DNA of 64,000 bases from Labrenzia sp. VG12 (GTDB lineage Bacteria > Pseudomonadota > Alphaproteobacteria > Rhizobiales > Stappiaceae): contig NZ_CP022529.1 in NCBI RefSeq assembly GCF_002237595.1, positions 5,300,001-5,364,000 of the forward strand, in the 5' to 3' direction. Each line of letters starts with the position of its first letter. Within the stretch, counting starts at the first letter, position 1. The translations under genes were made by a program, and so were the position numbers. Below, in pieces: positions 34,102 through 43,016 of the stretch. The notes under the pieces were generated by a model. It saw nothing but the letters and a program-made list of their open reading frames with translations. It ran no database searches and was not told the DNA's origin.

Positions 34102-36172
34102 CGGCCAGCCGCACCTGTGATTGCAGCATGGCGCGAAAGTCGTCTTCCGGCACCGGTTTGGAATAGAGAAATCCCTGGAAACGGTTGCAGCCGTTTTCTG
34201 ACAGCCAGGTACGCTGCTCGGCCGTTTCCACCCCCTCTGCGACCACGTCGGCGCCGAGGGCCGAGGCCAGGGACAGGATCAGTTTCACGATTGCACCGCC
34301 TGTTGCGATGTCTTCCATGAACATCCGGTCGATCTTGATGCCGTCGATCGGGTAGTTGTGCAGATAGGCCAGGTTGGAATAGCCGGTGCCAAAATCGTCA
34401 ATGACGATCCGGTAGCCAGCAGCCTTCAGGACCGTCAGCGTCTCGAAAGCGTTCGGGATGTCGCCAAGAAGGACGCTCTCGGTGATTTCCAGCGAAATCA
34501 TGTCCGGCTGGCAACCGGTCTGATCGGCAAGGGTCTGCATCCGTGTCACGAAGTTCGTGTCAGACATCTGGCGCGGGGAAACATTCATGGACAGAGGGAC
34601 GGCAAGTCCTGTTTTTGTCAGGTCCGCCTGCAAGGCGCCGACCTGGTTGCCAACCCAGGCGCCAATGTCGTTGATCAGTCCGGTTTCCTCGGCGATCGGT
34701 ACGAATTCGTCCGGGCGGATCAGGCCCTTTGTCGGGTGGTGCCAGCGGATCAGGGCCTCCGCGCCGACGACGCGTTCCGTGTTGGTGCAGGCGATTGGCT
34801 GAAAATGCAGCACGAATTCATTATCGCGGATAGCCCGTTCCAGATCCTTCTTGATGGAATGATGTTCGTCCCGGAGGAGCCGCATGCGTTCGCGGAAGCG
34901 CACGCACTTGCATTTGGGGTCCGTCTTGGCCTGATAGAGAGCAAGGTCGGCATTCCTCATCAGCTGGTCGATGGTTTTTCCATCCTCCGGGAAATGCGCA
35001 TAACCTATGCTGAGACCGATTTGTCGAGGCTTGCCGTCGATGAGTTGGGACGTCGCGAAATTTGCCAGGATAGCCTGGCCGAACCAGTCCGGGATGTGAT
35101 GTTCGGGCTTTTCCAGATGGCAGATCAGGAACTCGTCGCCCCCAAGTCTGGCAACGATATCGTCGGGGCCGGCCTGTTCCGTGAGCGTGCTCGCCACAAT
35201 TTGCAGCAAGGCGTCCCCCGCCGCGTGCCCGAGTGAATCGTTGACCATCTTGAAGTCGTCGAGGTCGACCAGATAAAGCGTTGCCCGCTGATTGTTGTCT
35301 GCCGCCGTTTGCAGCACCTGGGTGACGCGCTCTTTCAGATAGGTGCGATTGGAGAGACCTGTCAGCGTGTCGTGACTGGCAAGATACTGCGCGCGTTCCT
35401 TGGTTTCATGCAGCTCCGTGACGTCGATTTCACTGACAAGATAGGCCGGCTGACCCGAGACGGCATCGTGGCACGCACGGATGGTCAGTTCATGCCAGCG
35501 CGGTCCGGCCGGTGTCTCGATGTTGGCCACCAGCCTGGCCGTGCGATCCTCAACGACCTGGTCCAACAGTCGCCGGGCCTCGTGGGAATCGACAAACTGG
35601 TCCTCGAACCGGGTTTCGAGCTTCGGACAGGCGGCTCGCGCCGCGGTATTTCGGTAGAGCGGCGTGCCGTCCTCTGCAAACAACGAAATCATCACCGTCG
35701 TGTGCATCAGGGCTTCGGCGCTGCGCAGGGTTTCCGGCTGCTGTTCATGATGCGGGCGGCCTTCGCATAGAAGTGCCATGCGACCGTCATTCAACCGGAT
35801 ACCGCTCATCACGACTTGCAGGACCTGAGCCGTGCCTTTCGGATAAAGCGTCCAGATCTCGGCAAAACTTACGTCGTGTTTGCAGAAATCCTGCTGGTAT
35901 TGCCGCAGCCGCTGTTCCACGGAATGGGACATATCCTTGCCCATGTCGCGCGATTGCAGCTCTTCAAGGGTCGCCGAATCAGTGATTTCGAGCGCTTTCC
36001 GATTGGCCCACAAGATGCGCTTGTGGTCGAAGTCAAAGATCCAGACCCCGGTATCAAGCCGGTCGAATATGGAAAACACCAGTTCCTGATCAACCCGCCC
36101 GTCCGCAATAGACTGTGGCAGAGAAGAAAAATTCTCTTCATGGTTGTGAAGTCTGTCTGGAAAATCTGACAT
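34094..36172 (-). CDS. PAS-GGDEF-EAL cyclic-di-GMP enzyme
   Basis: The soluble 692-residue protein has PAS-like sensing regions (about 30-260; LDTGVWIFDFDHKRILWANR), a GGDEF domain (about 270-425; RLGGDEF intact) and an EAL domain (about 440-690). The EAL catalytic set is complete: EALIRW, NVSPRQMS, LEITES, IDDFGTGYS, IKIDRMFM and AEGVET, so phosphodiesterase activity is plausible, with a GGDEF that may also be active. No membrane segment is seen. ATG 36172 is preferred over the open frame to 36298. A tail-to-tail overlap with kynU suggests compact packing and no functional link. Confidence 0.92.
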   Translation of the reverse strand: MSDFPDRLHNHEENFSSLPQSIADGRVDQELVFSIFDRLDTGVWIFDFDHKRILWANRKALEITDSATLEELQSRDMGKDMSHSVEQRLRQYQQDFCKHDVSFAEIWTLYPKGTAQVLQVVMSGIRLNDGRMALLCEGRPHHEQQPETLRSAEALMHTTVMISLFAEDGTPLYRNTAARAACPKLETRFEDQFVDSHEARRLLDQVVEDRTARLVANIETPAGPRWHELTIRACHDAVSGQPAYLVSEIDVTELHETKERAQYLASHDTLTGLSNRTYLKERVTQVLQTAADNNQRATLYLVDLDDFKMVNDSLGHAAGDALLQIVASTLTEQAGPDDIVARLGGDEFLICHLEKPEHHIPDWFGQAILANFATSQLIDGKPRQIGLSIGYAHFPEDGKTIDQLMRNADLALYQAKTDPKCKCVRFRERMRLLRDEHHSIKKDLERAIRDNEFVLHFQPIACTNTERVVGAEALIRWHHPTKGLIRPDEFVPIAEETGLINDIGAWVGNQVGALQADLTKTGLAVPLSMNVSPRQMSDTNFVTRMQTLADQTGCQPDMISLEITESVLLGDIPNAFETLTVLKAAGYRIVIDDFGTGYSNLAYLHNYPIDGIKIDRMFMEDIATGGAIVKLILSLASALGADVVAEGVETAEQRTWLSENGCNRFQGFLYSKPVPEDDFRAMLQSQVRLAVM

Positions 36173-36387
36173 TGGTATCGGCGGCGCTCTCCACGATAAG
36201 TTTAAGCTGCCTTTGCGTGCAACGCCAGCTTTTGAGTGCATATGTGGCGCAAACACGAAATGTACATGGCCGAAGTGTACTGACCCACAAAAATTCAATC
36301 AATTCAAAATCGGCAAAAAACCTCAGGAGACTTAACGAGACCTAGCTGTGTTCGCATGGTTCTCGGGTAAGTCTTGACAATGTCAAT

Positions 36388-36838
36388 GTGCGCAGGCCTC
36401 ATTTTGTCCGGGCGGCGGCGAGTGTCGGAGATGTCAGTCTACTGATCGAGCAATTTATCGGCGTTCTCATTCAAGGTTTGCTGCCGGATGTGTGGCGGCA
36501 AGAAGCGCTTGCCGTGCCTTTGCGTAAGCATGCGGATGATATCGATTGCGTTTGTTTGCTGACCAATTGACGTGGCAAATTTGGAGGGTTATGTCCGGCG
36601 CGCGCGAAATGTCGGGCCGATCGCTTCAAATGGTTTTTCGTCGAAACAGATGGATATGCCTTGATCCAAAACTTCCAAAAAACCGACATATTCTGAGATC
36701 AAACGTTTCCTCAAACTGCCTAAATGGGAAAATCTTGCCCTTTCTGCGGTGGAAGCCGGAGATTATGAGTTGATTGCTCTGCCAATGAAGTTAGAAGGAC
36801 TGAACGCTGCGCCGGAGCGGGCTGTTGACGCCTGCTGA
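36388..36838 (+). pseudogene. Possible decayed gene upstream of the liv-type operon
   Basis: Reading one frame from 36388, GDVSLLIEQFIGVLIQGLLP is protein-like up to a TGA at 36568-36570. The same frame then continues as FKWFFVETDGYALIQNFQ until a six-A run at 36677-36682. Shifting frame there gives IKRFLKLPKWENLALSAVEA and a coherent end at the TGA at 36836. The two pieces read as one protein tail interrupted by a stop and a homopolymer shift. I do not recognise the family. Outside this stretch, the gap 36173-36909 shows no gene. Confidence 0.25.
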
Positions 36839-36909
36839 AGCCATCCTGAAAACGGGAGGGGCGCAGCCAAAGACAAAAAGACTGACCGTGGGGGCGGCGA
36901 GGAGCGTGA

Positions 36910-37680
36910 ATGCTGGAGCTTGATGAGCTCGTAATGGATTTTGGCGGATTCCGTGCGGTGAATGGCTGTACGTTCCGTGTGGAGGAGGGCAGCATTACCG
37001 GATTGATCGGTCCAAACGGGGCCGGCAAGACGACGCTGTTCAATCTGATCGCCGGTGCCTTGCAACCGACAAGCGGCCGGATCCGCTTTCTGGGAGAGGA
37101 CGTTACACCGCTGGCCAGCCATCAGCTGTTTCACAAAGGGCTGGTGCGCACGTTCCAGATCCCGCATGAATTCCACAAGCTGACGGCTCTTGAGAACCTG
37201 ATGATGGTGCCGCCGTCCCAGCCGGGGGAAAACCTGTTCTCCAACTGGTTCACCTGGGGCAAGGTCAAGTCGTCCGAGCAGAGTGTTGAGGCCAAGGCCT
37301 ACGAGACGCTGGACTTTCTGGAGCTGACCCACGTGGCGCATGAGCGCGCGGGCAACCTGTCCGGTGGTCAGAAGAAGCTCCTGGAACTCGGTCGCACCAT
37401 GATGACCAATGCCAAGCTCGTGTTGCTGGACGAGCCGGCGGCAGGCGTCAACCGGACCTTGCTGCGCAAGCTGGAAAGCAAGATCGAGATCCTCAACAAG
37501 GAGCGCGGTTACACGTTCATCCTGATCGAACACGACATGGAAATGATCGAGAAACTCTGTGCGCCGGTTGTCTGTATGGCTGAAGGCCGGGTGCTGATCG
37601 AGGGCGATTTCCAGACCGTTCGCTCCAATCCGCAGGTGCTGGAAGCCTATCTCGGCGAGACCACGGGAGACGCCGCATGA
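36910..37680 (+). CDS. livG: Branched-chain amino acid-type ABC transporter ATP-binding protein (LivG-like)
   Basis: The 256-residue ATPase has Walker A GPNGAGKTTLFN (about residues 36-47), the ABC signature LSGGQKKLLELGRTM, Walker B KLVLLDEPAAGVN and the switch His in LIEHDMEMI. GGAG lies six bases before ATG 36910. The order ATPase-ATPase-permease-permease-binding protein puts both ATPases first. It overlaps livF by 4 bases. Substrates of this class are hydrophobic amino acids, amides or other small carboxylates, so leucine-type transport is only the default reading. Confidence 0.92.
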   Translation: MLELDELVMDFGGFRAVNGCTFRVEEGSITGLIGPNGAGKTTLFNLIAGALQPTSGRIRFLGEDVTPLASHQLFHKGLVRTFQIPHEFHKLTALENLMMVPPSQPGENLFSNWFTWGKVKSSEQSVEAKAYETLDFLELTHVAHERAGNLSGGQKKLLELGRTMMTNAKLVLLDEPAAGVNRTLLRKLESKIEILNKERGYTFILIEHDMEMIEKLCAPVVCMAEGRVLIEGDFQTVRSNPQVLEAYLGETTGDAA

Positions 37681-38384
37681 GTGCGCTCCTGTCGATGGAA
37701 AACATCACCGGCGGCTATGGCGATGCCGACATCCTCAAGGATGTCTCCATGCATGTCGACCCGGATGAGATCGTGGCCATTGTCGGCCCGAACGGGGCCG
37801 GCAAATCCACGGCCATGAAATCCGTTTTCGGCATGCTGACCATCCGCGGCGGCAAGATGCTGTTCGACGGTGACGACATCACCAAGTGGTCGCCGAACCG
37901 GATCGTGCAACGCGGTATCTGCTACGTGCCGCAGGTCGACAACATCTTCCGGGAAATGTCGATCCACGAGAACCTGGAAATGGGCGGGTTCCTGAAAAAG
38001 GGTGATCTAAGCGCGGCCTATGACCGGGTCTACACCCTGTTTCCGGACCTTAAAGAGCGGCGCAAGACCATGGCCGGCAGCCTGTCGGGCGGTCAACGCC
38101 AGATGGTCGCCATGGGCCGGGCCCTGATGCTTGATCCAAAGCTTCTTCTCCTCGACGAGCCGACCGCCGGCCTGTCACCGAAATACATGGAACAGATCTT
38201 CCAGATCTGCCGGGACGTGCGCGACACGGGCGTCGCAATTCTCCTGGTGGAGCAGCACGCCAAACAGGCTTTGGCGTTCTCCGACCGGGGTTATGTTCTG
38301 GCCGCCGGTCAGAACCGTCACGAAGGTACCGGCGCCGAGCTGCTGGCCGACCGTGAAGTCGCCGAAATGTTCCTGGGAGGCTGA
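37677..38384 (+). CDS. livF: Branched-chain amino acid-type ABC transporter ATP-binding protein (LivF-like)
   Basis: A 235-residue ATPase with Walker A GPNGAGKSTAMK, signature LSGGQRQMVAMGRALM, Walker B LLLLDEPTAGLSP and switch His in VEQHAKQAL. The start ATGA overlaps the livG stop, so the two subunits are probably made in equal amounts and form a heterodimer on the LivHM permease. The permease gene follows after 6 bases. Confidence 0.93.
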   Translation: MSALLSMENITGGYGDADILKDVSMHVDPDEIVAIVGPNGAGKSTAMKSVFGMLTIRGGKMLFDGDDITKWSPNRIVQRGICYVPQVDNIFREMSIHENLEMGGFLKKGDLSAAYDRVYTLFPDLKERRKTMAGSLSGGQRQMVAMGRALMLDPKLLLLDEPTAGLSPKYMEQIFQICRDVRDTGVAILLVEQHAKQALAFSDRGYVLAAGQNRHEGTGAELLADREVAEMFLGG

Positions 38385-38390
38385 CCGGTT

Positions 38391-39263
38391 ATGGAATTGC
38401 TTGAGCTTCTGAATTTCTACGTCATTCCGGGCATTGTGCTCGGCTCCATCTATGCGCTCGGGGCGGTCGGTATCACCCTGATCTTCGCCATCCTGCGTTA
38501 TGCCCATCTGGCCCATGGTGATCTGGCGACCCTGGGCGCCTTCATCGCCCTTGCAGTTGTCACCAGCCTCGGCGTGTCGCCGCTGGTCGCGCTGCCGGTG
38601 GCCATTCTGGCAACGGCCGGTGTGGCCGTCGGCATCGACAAGGTCTTCTACGAACATCTGCGCGAACGGCCCAAGATCGTCACCGTGATGGCCTCACTTG
38701 GCATCGCGCTGATGGTGCGGTCGGTGATCCAGGTGGTCTGGGGCGTCGATACACAGACCTACACGCGCGGCATCGTGCGGCCGGAAGACTATTTCGGTCT
38801 GCGCATCCGTGACCGTGAACTCTACACCGTCTTTGCCATGATCCTTCTGGTCGGCGGGCTGCACTTCTTCCTGACCCGGTCCAAGTGGGGCAAGGCCATG
38901 CGGGCCATGTCCGACAACCCGAACCTGGCGCTGCTGTCCGGCATCGACAACAAGAAGGTTGTCATGCTGACCTGGGTGATCGCCGGTGGCCTGTGTGCCG
39001 CGGCCGGCTTCTTCCTCGGTCTCAACACGGAGCTGAAGTCCATGATGGGCTGGCACATGCTTCTGCCCATGTTCGCCGCTGCCATCCTGGGGGGTGTCGG
39101 CCGCGTGGAGGGCGCCGTTCTCGGCGGGCTGATCGTCGGCATTGCCGAGGAAATGTCGGTTCTGATTATCCCGAGCGAATACAAGGCCGCGATGGCCTTT
39201 GCGATCCTGTTGTTCATGCTGCTTGTGCGCCCGACCGGGCTGCTCAAGGGCAAGGTTCTTTAA
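38391..39263 (+). CDS. livH: Branched-chain amino acid-type ABC transporter permease (LivH-like)
   Basis: The 290-residue inner-membrane protein has about eight hydrophobic segments, starting with FYVIPGIVLGSIYALGAVGI. The cytoplasmic coupling loop is marked by GKAMRAMSDNPNLALLSGID, the EAA-like segment of this family. AAILGGVGRVEGAVLGGLIV is typical of LivH. It begins 6 bases after livF and pairs with the LivM-like protein 12 bases later. Confidence 0.93.
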   Translation: MELLELLNFYVIPGIVLGSIYALGAVGITLIFAILRYAHLAHGDLATLGAFIALAVVTSLGVSPLVALPVAILATAGVAVGIDKVFYEHLRERPKIVTVMASLGIALMVRSVIQVVWGVDTQTYTRGIVRPEDYFGLRIRDRELYTVFAMILLVGGLHFFLTRSKWGKAMRAMSDNPNLALLSGIDNKKVVMLTWVIAGGLCAAAGFFLGLNTELKSMMGWHMLLPMFAAAILGGVGRVEGAVLGGLIVGIAEEMSVLIIPSEYKAAMAFAILLFMLLVRPTGLLKGKVL

Positions 39264-39275
39264 GGGGAGGCGGAC

Positions 39276-40259
39276 ATGGAATATCTCGGTCTCCTCAATT
39301 ACGCGATCTTCATGGCGATCTTCATCGGCATCTATGCGCTGCTGGCGCTGGGGCTGAACATCCAGTGGGGCTTTGCCGGTCTCTTCAACGCCGGGATCGC
39401 CGGTTTCTTCGCGGTGGGCGCCTACACCTCGGCGATCCTGACCACCGCGGCGGATACTTCCCGGATCGGCGGCTTCGATCTGCATTTCATCTTCGGCTGG
39501 CTGGGCGCGATGGTGGCAGCTGCCCTGATTGCCTGGCCCATCGGCAAGATCTGTCTGCGTTTCCGCTCCGATTATCTGGCCATTGCCACGATCGGCATTG
39601 CGGAAATCATCCGCCTGGTGATCAAGTCCGAACCGGCCCTGACCAACGGCGCACGCGGCATTTCCAGCATCCCGCGCCCGGCGACGGAGTTTCCGACACT
39701 GAGCCAGGAACTGGCCTATCTGGCGTCCCAGGCGGCCTATCTGGCCATCGTCGTGGCTGTGCTGATCCTGGCCTATTTCCTGGTCGAGCGTCAGTTCAAC
39801 GCGCCCTGGGGCCGCATGATGCGCGCCATCCGCGACAACGAGAACGCCGCCAAGGCCATGGGCAAGGACGTCGAGTTCCGCCGCCTGGAAGCCTTTGTGT
39901 TCGGGGCCGCCCTGATGGGGCTGGCCGGCGCGATGTTCGCCCATTTCAACCGCTCGATCACACCGGAAGCCATCGACCCGATGGTCGCGACCTTCCTGGT
40001 CTGGATCATGTTGATCCTGGGCGGATCGGGCAACAACCGGGGCGCGATCCTGGGCGCAGCGGTGGTTTGGATCATTTGGTCCGTATCAGAGATTGCAACT
40101 GATCGCCTTCCGCATGAATATGCGGTTCAGGCAAAATACATCCGCTTGTTTTTGATCGGCCTGATGCTGCAGCTGGTGCTGCGGTTCCGGCCGGAAGGGC
40201 TCCTTCCGGAGCCTCTCAGAGGGGACCAGCGGAGTACAAAACCGGGAGCGGACCACTAG
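39276..40259 (+). CDS. livM: Branched-chain amino acid-type ABC transporter permease (LivM-like)
   Basis: The 327-residue permease shows about ten membrane segments (for example IFMAIFIGIYALLALGLNIQ). The coupling loop is WGRMMRAIRDNENAAKAMG, and LGGSGNNRGAILGAAVVWII closes the domain. It follows livH with GGGGAGG ahead of the start, a strong ribosome binding site. A 92-base gap then separates it from the binding-protein gene, which may allow separate expression of the latter. Confidence 0.93.
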   Translation: MEYLGLLNYAIFMAIFIGIYALLALGLNIQWGFAGLFNAGIAGFFAVGAYTSAILTTAADTSRIGGFDLHFIFGWLGAMVAAALIAWPIGKICLRFRSDYLAIATIGIAEIIRLVIKSEPALTNGARGISSIPRPATEFPTLSQELAYLASQAAYLAIVVAVLILAYFLVERQFNAPWGRMMRAIRDNENAAKAMGKDVEFRRLEAFVFGAALMGLAGAMFAHFNRSITPEAIDPMVATFLVWIMLILGGSGNNRGAILGAAVVWIIWSVSEIATDRLPHEYAVQAKYIRLFLIGLMLQLVLRFRPEGLLPEPLRGDQRSTKPGADH

Positions 40260-40351
40260 GCCCGTTCCTTCAGGTGACAGCGCGCGTCAAGCGTGTGGGG
40301 CCTGAAAACCCAAAGACCCGGCAAAGACCGGATAATTGAGGAGGTACTTTT

Positions 40352-41557
40352 ATGAAAACCAAGATTCTCGCGCTCGCAGCCGGCCTGATGACGGCAACCG
40401 CGCTGGCATCCGCTCCGGCACATGCTGACACCAAGATCGGCCTGCTCGGTGGTGTGTCCGGCCCGATCGCAGCCATGGCCCCGGCCATGATCGACGCGGC
40501 CCAGCTGGCCGTGCAGCAGGTCAACGAGCAGGGCGGCATTGGCGACAACGACAAGCTGGTCGGCGTTGTCGGCGACAGCGCCTGTAACCCGCAGAACGGC
40601 ACGGACGCCGCCACCAAGGCCGTCAACATCGAAGGCGTTGTCGGCGTCGTCGGCCCGCATTGCTCGGGCGCTGTTCTGGCCGCCGCCGGTTCCGTGACCA
40701 TCCCGGCTGGCATCACGCTGATCACGCCGTCCGGTACGTCCCCGGAAATCTCCAACCTGGAAGACAATGGCACCGTGTTCCGCACCGTGCCGTCCGATGA
40801 CTACCAGGGCCGTGCGCTGGCGCGTACGCTCAAGGAGCAGGGCTACGGCAAGGTTGCTGTTGCCTACCTCAACAACGACTACGGCACCGGCCTCGCCAAC
40901 GCCTTCAAGGCTGAATATGTCGATGAACTCGGTGGCGAAATCACCCAGTTCGCAGCACATGAAGAAGGCAAGGCCTCCTATCGTTCCAACCTTGCAGAGC
41001 TTGCCAAGGGCGGCGCCGACACGCTGGTCATCTTCGACTATGGCGACGGCACCGGCCTGACCATCCTGCGCCAGGCGCTGGAAAACGGTTTCTTCGAGAA
41101 GTTCGTTGGCGGTGACGGAATGAAGTCCGACGCCGTGATCAACGAACTGGGCGCTGAAAACCTCGGCACCTTCGTATCGTCTTCGCCGGTGGGTGAAAAG
41201 TCCGAATCCCTCGACATGTTCAACGAAGCCTTCAAGGGCGTCGGCGGCGATCCGGATGCGATCTTCGTGACCACCTCCTATGACGCTGCCTTCCTGCTGG
41301 CCCTGGCCATCGAAAAGGCCGGCGGCGACAAGGCCGGTGTGGCTGCTGCCATGGTTGAAGTCTCCAACGGCGACGGCGAAGCCATCCGTCCGGGCGAGTG
41401 GAAGAAGGCGAAAGAGCTGATCGCAGCCGGCACCGCCATCGACTACAAGGGCGCTGCAGGCGACCACAACTTCGACGCCAAGGGCGACGTCCCAGGTGTC
41501 TACGCCCTCTGGGAAGTCGGCTCCGACGGTTTCGAGGTTGTCACCGAAATGAAGTGA
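40352..41557 (+). CDS. Branched-chain amino acid-type ABC transporter substrate-binding protein
   Basis: A 401-residue periplasmic protein with a signal peptide (KTKILALAAGLMTATALASA, cleavage near APAHA-D). The mature part begins TKIGLLGGVSGPIAAMAPAM, the class I binding fold of Leu/Ile/Val-type proteins, with GPHCSGAVLAA and ITPSGTSPEIS (ligand-contact Ser/Thr) and DDYQGRALA. It closes the five-gene transport operon and has codon choice typical of highly expressed genes. GAGGAGG-like sequence precedes ATG 40352, and a terminator follows at 41587. The true ligand is unresolved. Confidence 0.92.
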   Translation: MKTKILALAAGLMTATALASAPAHADTKIGLLGGVSGPIAAMAPAMIDAAQLAVQQVNEQGGIGDNDKLVGVVGDSACNPQNGTDAATKAVNIEGVVGVVGPHCSGAVLAAAGSVTIPAGITLITPSGTSPEISNLEDNGTVFRTVPSDDYQGRALARTLKEQGYGKVAVAYLNNDYGTGLANAFKAEYVDELGGEITQFAAHEEGKASYRSNLAELAKGGADTLVIFDYGDGTGLTILRQALENGFFEKFVGGDGMKSDAVINELGAENLGTFVSSSPVGEKSESLDMFNEAFKGVGGDPDAIFVTTSYDAAFLLALAIEKAGGDKAGVAAAMVEVSNGDGEAIRPGEWKKAKELIAAGTAIDYKGAAGDHNFDAKGDVPGVYALWEVGSDGFEVVTEMK

Positions 41558-41586
41558 TCTCCTTCTGAAAAGAAGGGATTTTCAGG

Positions 41587-41620
41587 AACCGGCGGCTCGA
41601 AAGGGTCGCCGGTTTTCCTT
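41587..41620 (+). terminator. Rho-independent terminator of the liv-type operon
   Basis: AACCGGCG (41587-41594) and CGCCGGTT (41607-41614) form an 8-bp stem followed by TTCCTT. Confidence 0.75.
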
Positions 41621-41645
41621 GTTTGGGCGCGCCACCGTCACGGTT

Positions 41646-41759
41646 GTCATCCCGGACGCAGCGAAGCGAAGATCCGGGACCCAGGATCCCTCAGAACGGG
41701 TTGTGACGAGAAGGCGCTGTCGATGAGATTTCCTGGGTCCCCGCTTGCGCGGGGATGAC
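41646..41759. repeat. Dispersed intergenic repeat with GTCATCCC.../...GGGATGAC ends
   Basis: The 114-bp non-coding block begins GTCATCCCGGACGC and ends CGCGGGGATGAC, so its ends are inverted repeats; CCTGGGTCCCCGC lies inside. The same core (CCCCGCGAAAGCGGGGACCC) occurs inside the two 215-bp elements at 50005 and 57298. It belongs to a repeat type common in alphaproteobacterial intergenic regions, as far as I recall. Confidence 0.65.
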
Positions 41760-41855
41760 AGATGTGATGTGGGAGACACAAAGGCTGGCAACAGACTGCG
41801 AATCTTGCCAGCCTTTGTGTCTCTTCATATTCGAATACTTTTCCAAAACTCTCCA

Positions 41856-42179
41856 ATGACCATTGCGCATCTCGAAATTCTGGAATCCCTGTTCGCCCGA
41901 AACCATTGGATCGTGGACCGGCGGGAAGAGGGGGACGATTATCGCATTTCCGCGGTCTGGCACCTGAAACGGCCGGACGGAACCGGCACATTGACGGTTG
42001 AGTTTCAAGGTTTTGACGACCTGGTCTGTTTGCCGATTGAAAAGAGCTACGGCTGTGACGTTCTCCAGATACCGGAGTGTGGTCTCTATTTTTCAAGGGT
42101 CAATCACGCGCGTTGGCCAACGGACCTGGAAACCTTCGAAGCACAGATCAGGATGTTCAATCAGTCGCAAGGTTGGTGA
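41856..42179 (+). CDS. Hypothetical protein, 107 aa
   Basis: A small soluble protein, MTIAHLEILESLFARNHWIV onward, with the segment GTLTVEFQGFDDLVCLPIEK and a C-terminal TDLETFEAQIRMF. I do not recognise it. The frame is open to 41745, but the upstream part lies in the repeat, so ATG 41856 is chosen; no good ribosome binding site is visible. It ends 17 bases before the frameshifted hydrolase on the other strand. Balanced composition and length suggest it is real. Confidence 0.5.
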   Translation: MTIAHLEILESLFARNHWIVDRREEGDDYRISAVWHLKRPDGTGTLTVEFQGFDDLVCLPIEKSYGCDVLQIPECGLYFSRVNHARWPTDLETFEAQIRMFNQSQGW

Positions 42180-42195
42180 GGCAGCCAGGTGAAGC

Positions 42196-42878
42196 TTACC
42201 GGGTGGGGCGTTGGTCGACGAACCTTGCAACGAGGTTGGCGCAATCTGCCGGGGCCGCCTGCAGCACGAAATGGGGTCCTTTGACGGTCCAGAAATCCTT
42301 GCAGCAAAACCGGAAGTCGTCGGAGACCGAGGCTGGGACAAGCAAGTCTTCGGAGGCGCGAAGATAGGGCAGGGTAAGTTGACCTGACTGAGCAGAGCGC
42401 GGACATCGAGCTGAAGCACCTGCTGCAATCTTTTCACCAGTGTTTGGACGGGGACGCATTTCAGCGCCTTTCGGTAATGTTGCCGAAAAAGGGCGTCGCC
42501 TGCCCGGCCCATGACAAAAGGTTCGCTGGCGCAGGACAGAAATCGGGAAGCGGACGGCAAGTATTGCAGGGAGCGGAGCAGGGGCAGAGGCAGGGCGCGC
42601 GGCGCACGGGCGAAGGTGGCGACAAAAACCACTGCCTTCAAGTATTGGGAAGGGCGTGTCGCAAGCGCCAGGGCCAGGGGGCCGGAGAAGGATTCTGCGA
42701 CAAGCACGTAGTCTTCACGCGGCAGGCTCTGCTCCAGCCAGGCGCCAAGCTCTGTGTAGCCAACGAGGTCGACCGGATAGGAAACGACTTGAGTTGTGTG
42801 TGTGGCAGCAAGGGCTTTTGCAAAGTTTTCAAGGAGAAGGCCGGTGCCGTCCAGTCCCGGAAGGATCACGATTTTCAT
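42196..42878 (-). pseudogene. Frameshifted alpha/beta-hydrolase
   Basis: The N-terminal two-thirds read normally from ATG 42878: MKIVILPGLDGTGLLLENFA (oxyanion region), then VLVAESFSGPLALALATR with the nucleophile Ser in the GxSxG-like ESFSG. After about residue 166 this frame turns into Pro/Ser/Arg-rich nonsense. The correct continuation, LPYLRASEDLLVPASVSDDF and GPHFVLQAAPADCANLVARF (catalytic Asp and His region), lies in a neighbouring frame ending at 42196. A single-base change near 42370 restores one 227-residue protein. It is either a recent pseudogene or a sequencing error. Without repair, the translated frame runs on to 42093, into the gene at 41856. Confidence 0.75.
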
Positions 42879-43016
42879 ACGCGTGACCCTATTCCATTGC
42901 ATGTCCCTGGTCATCCCTTGCCGCTGCAAACATTCCCACTGAATCGATCGATCAACGACCAGTCATCGAGCTGTTCCGGGCTTACCCCCTCCAGAAAATC
43001 CGGCTATACAGCCGCC

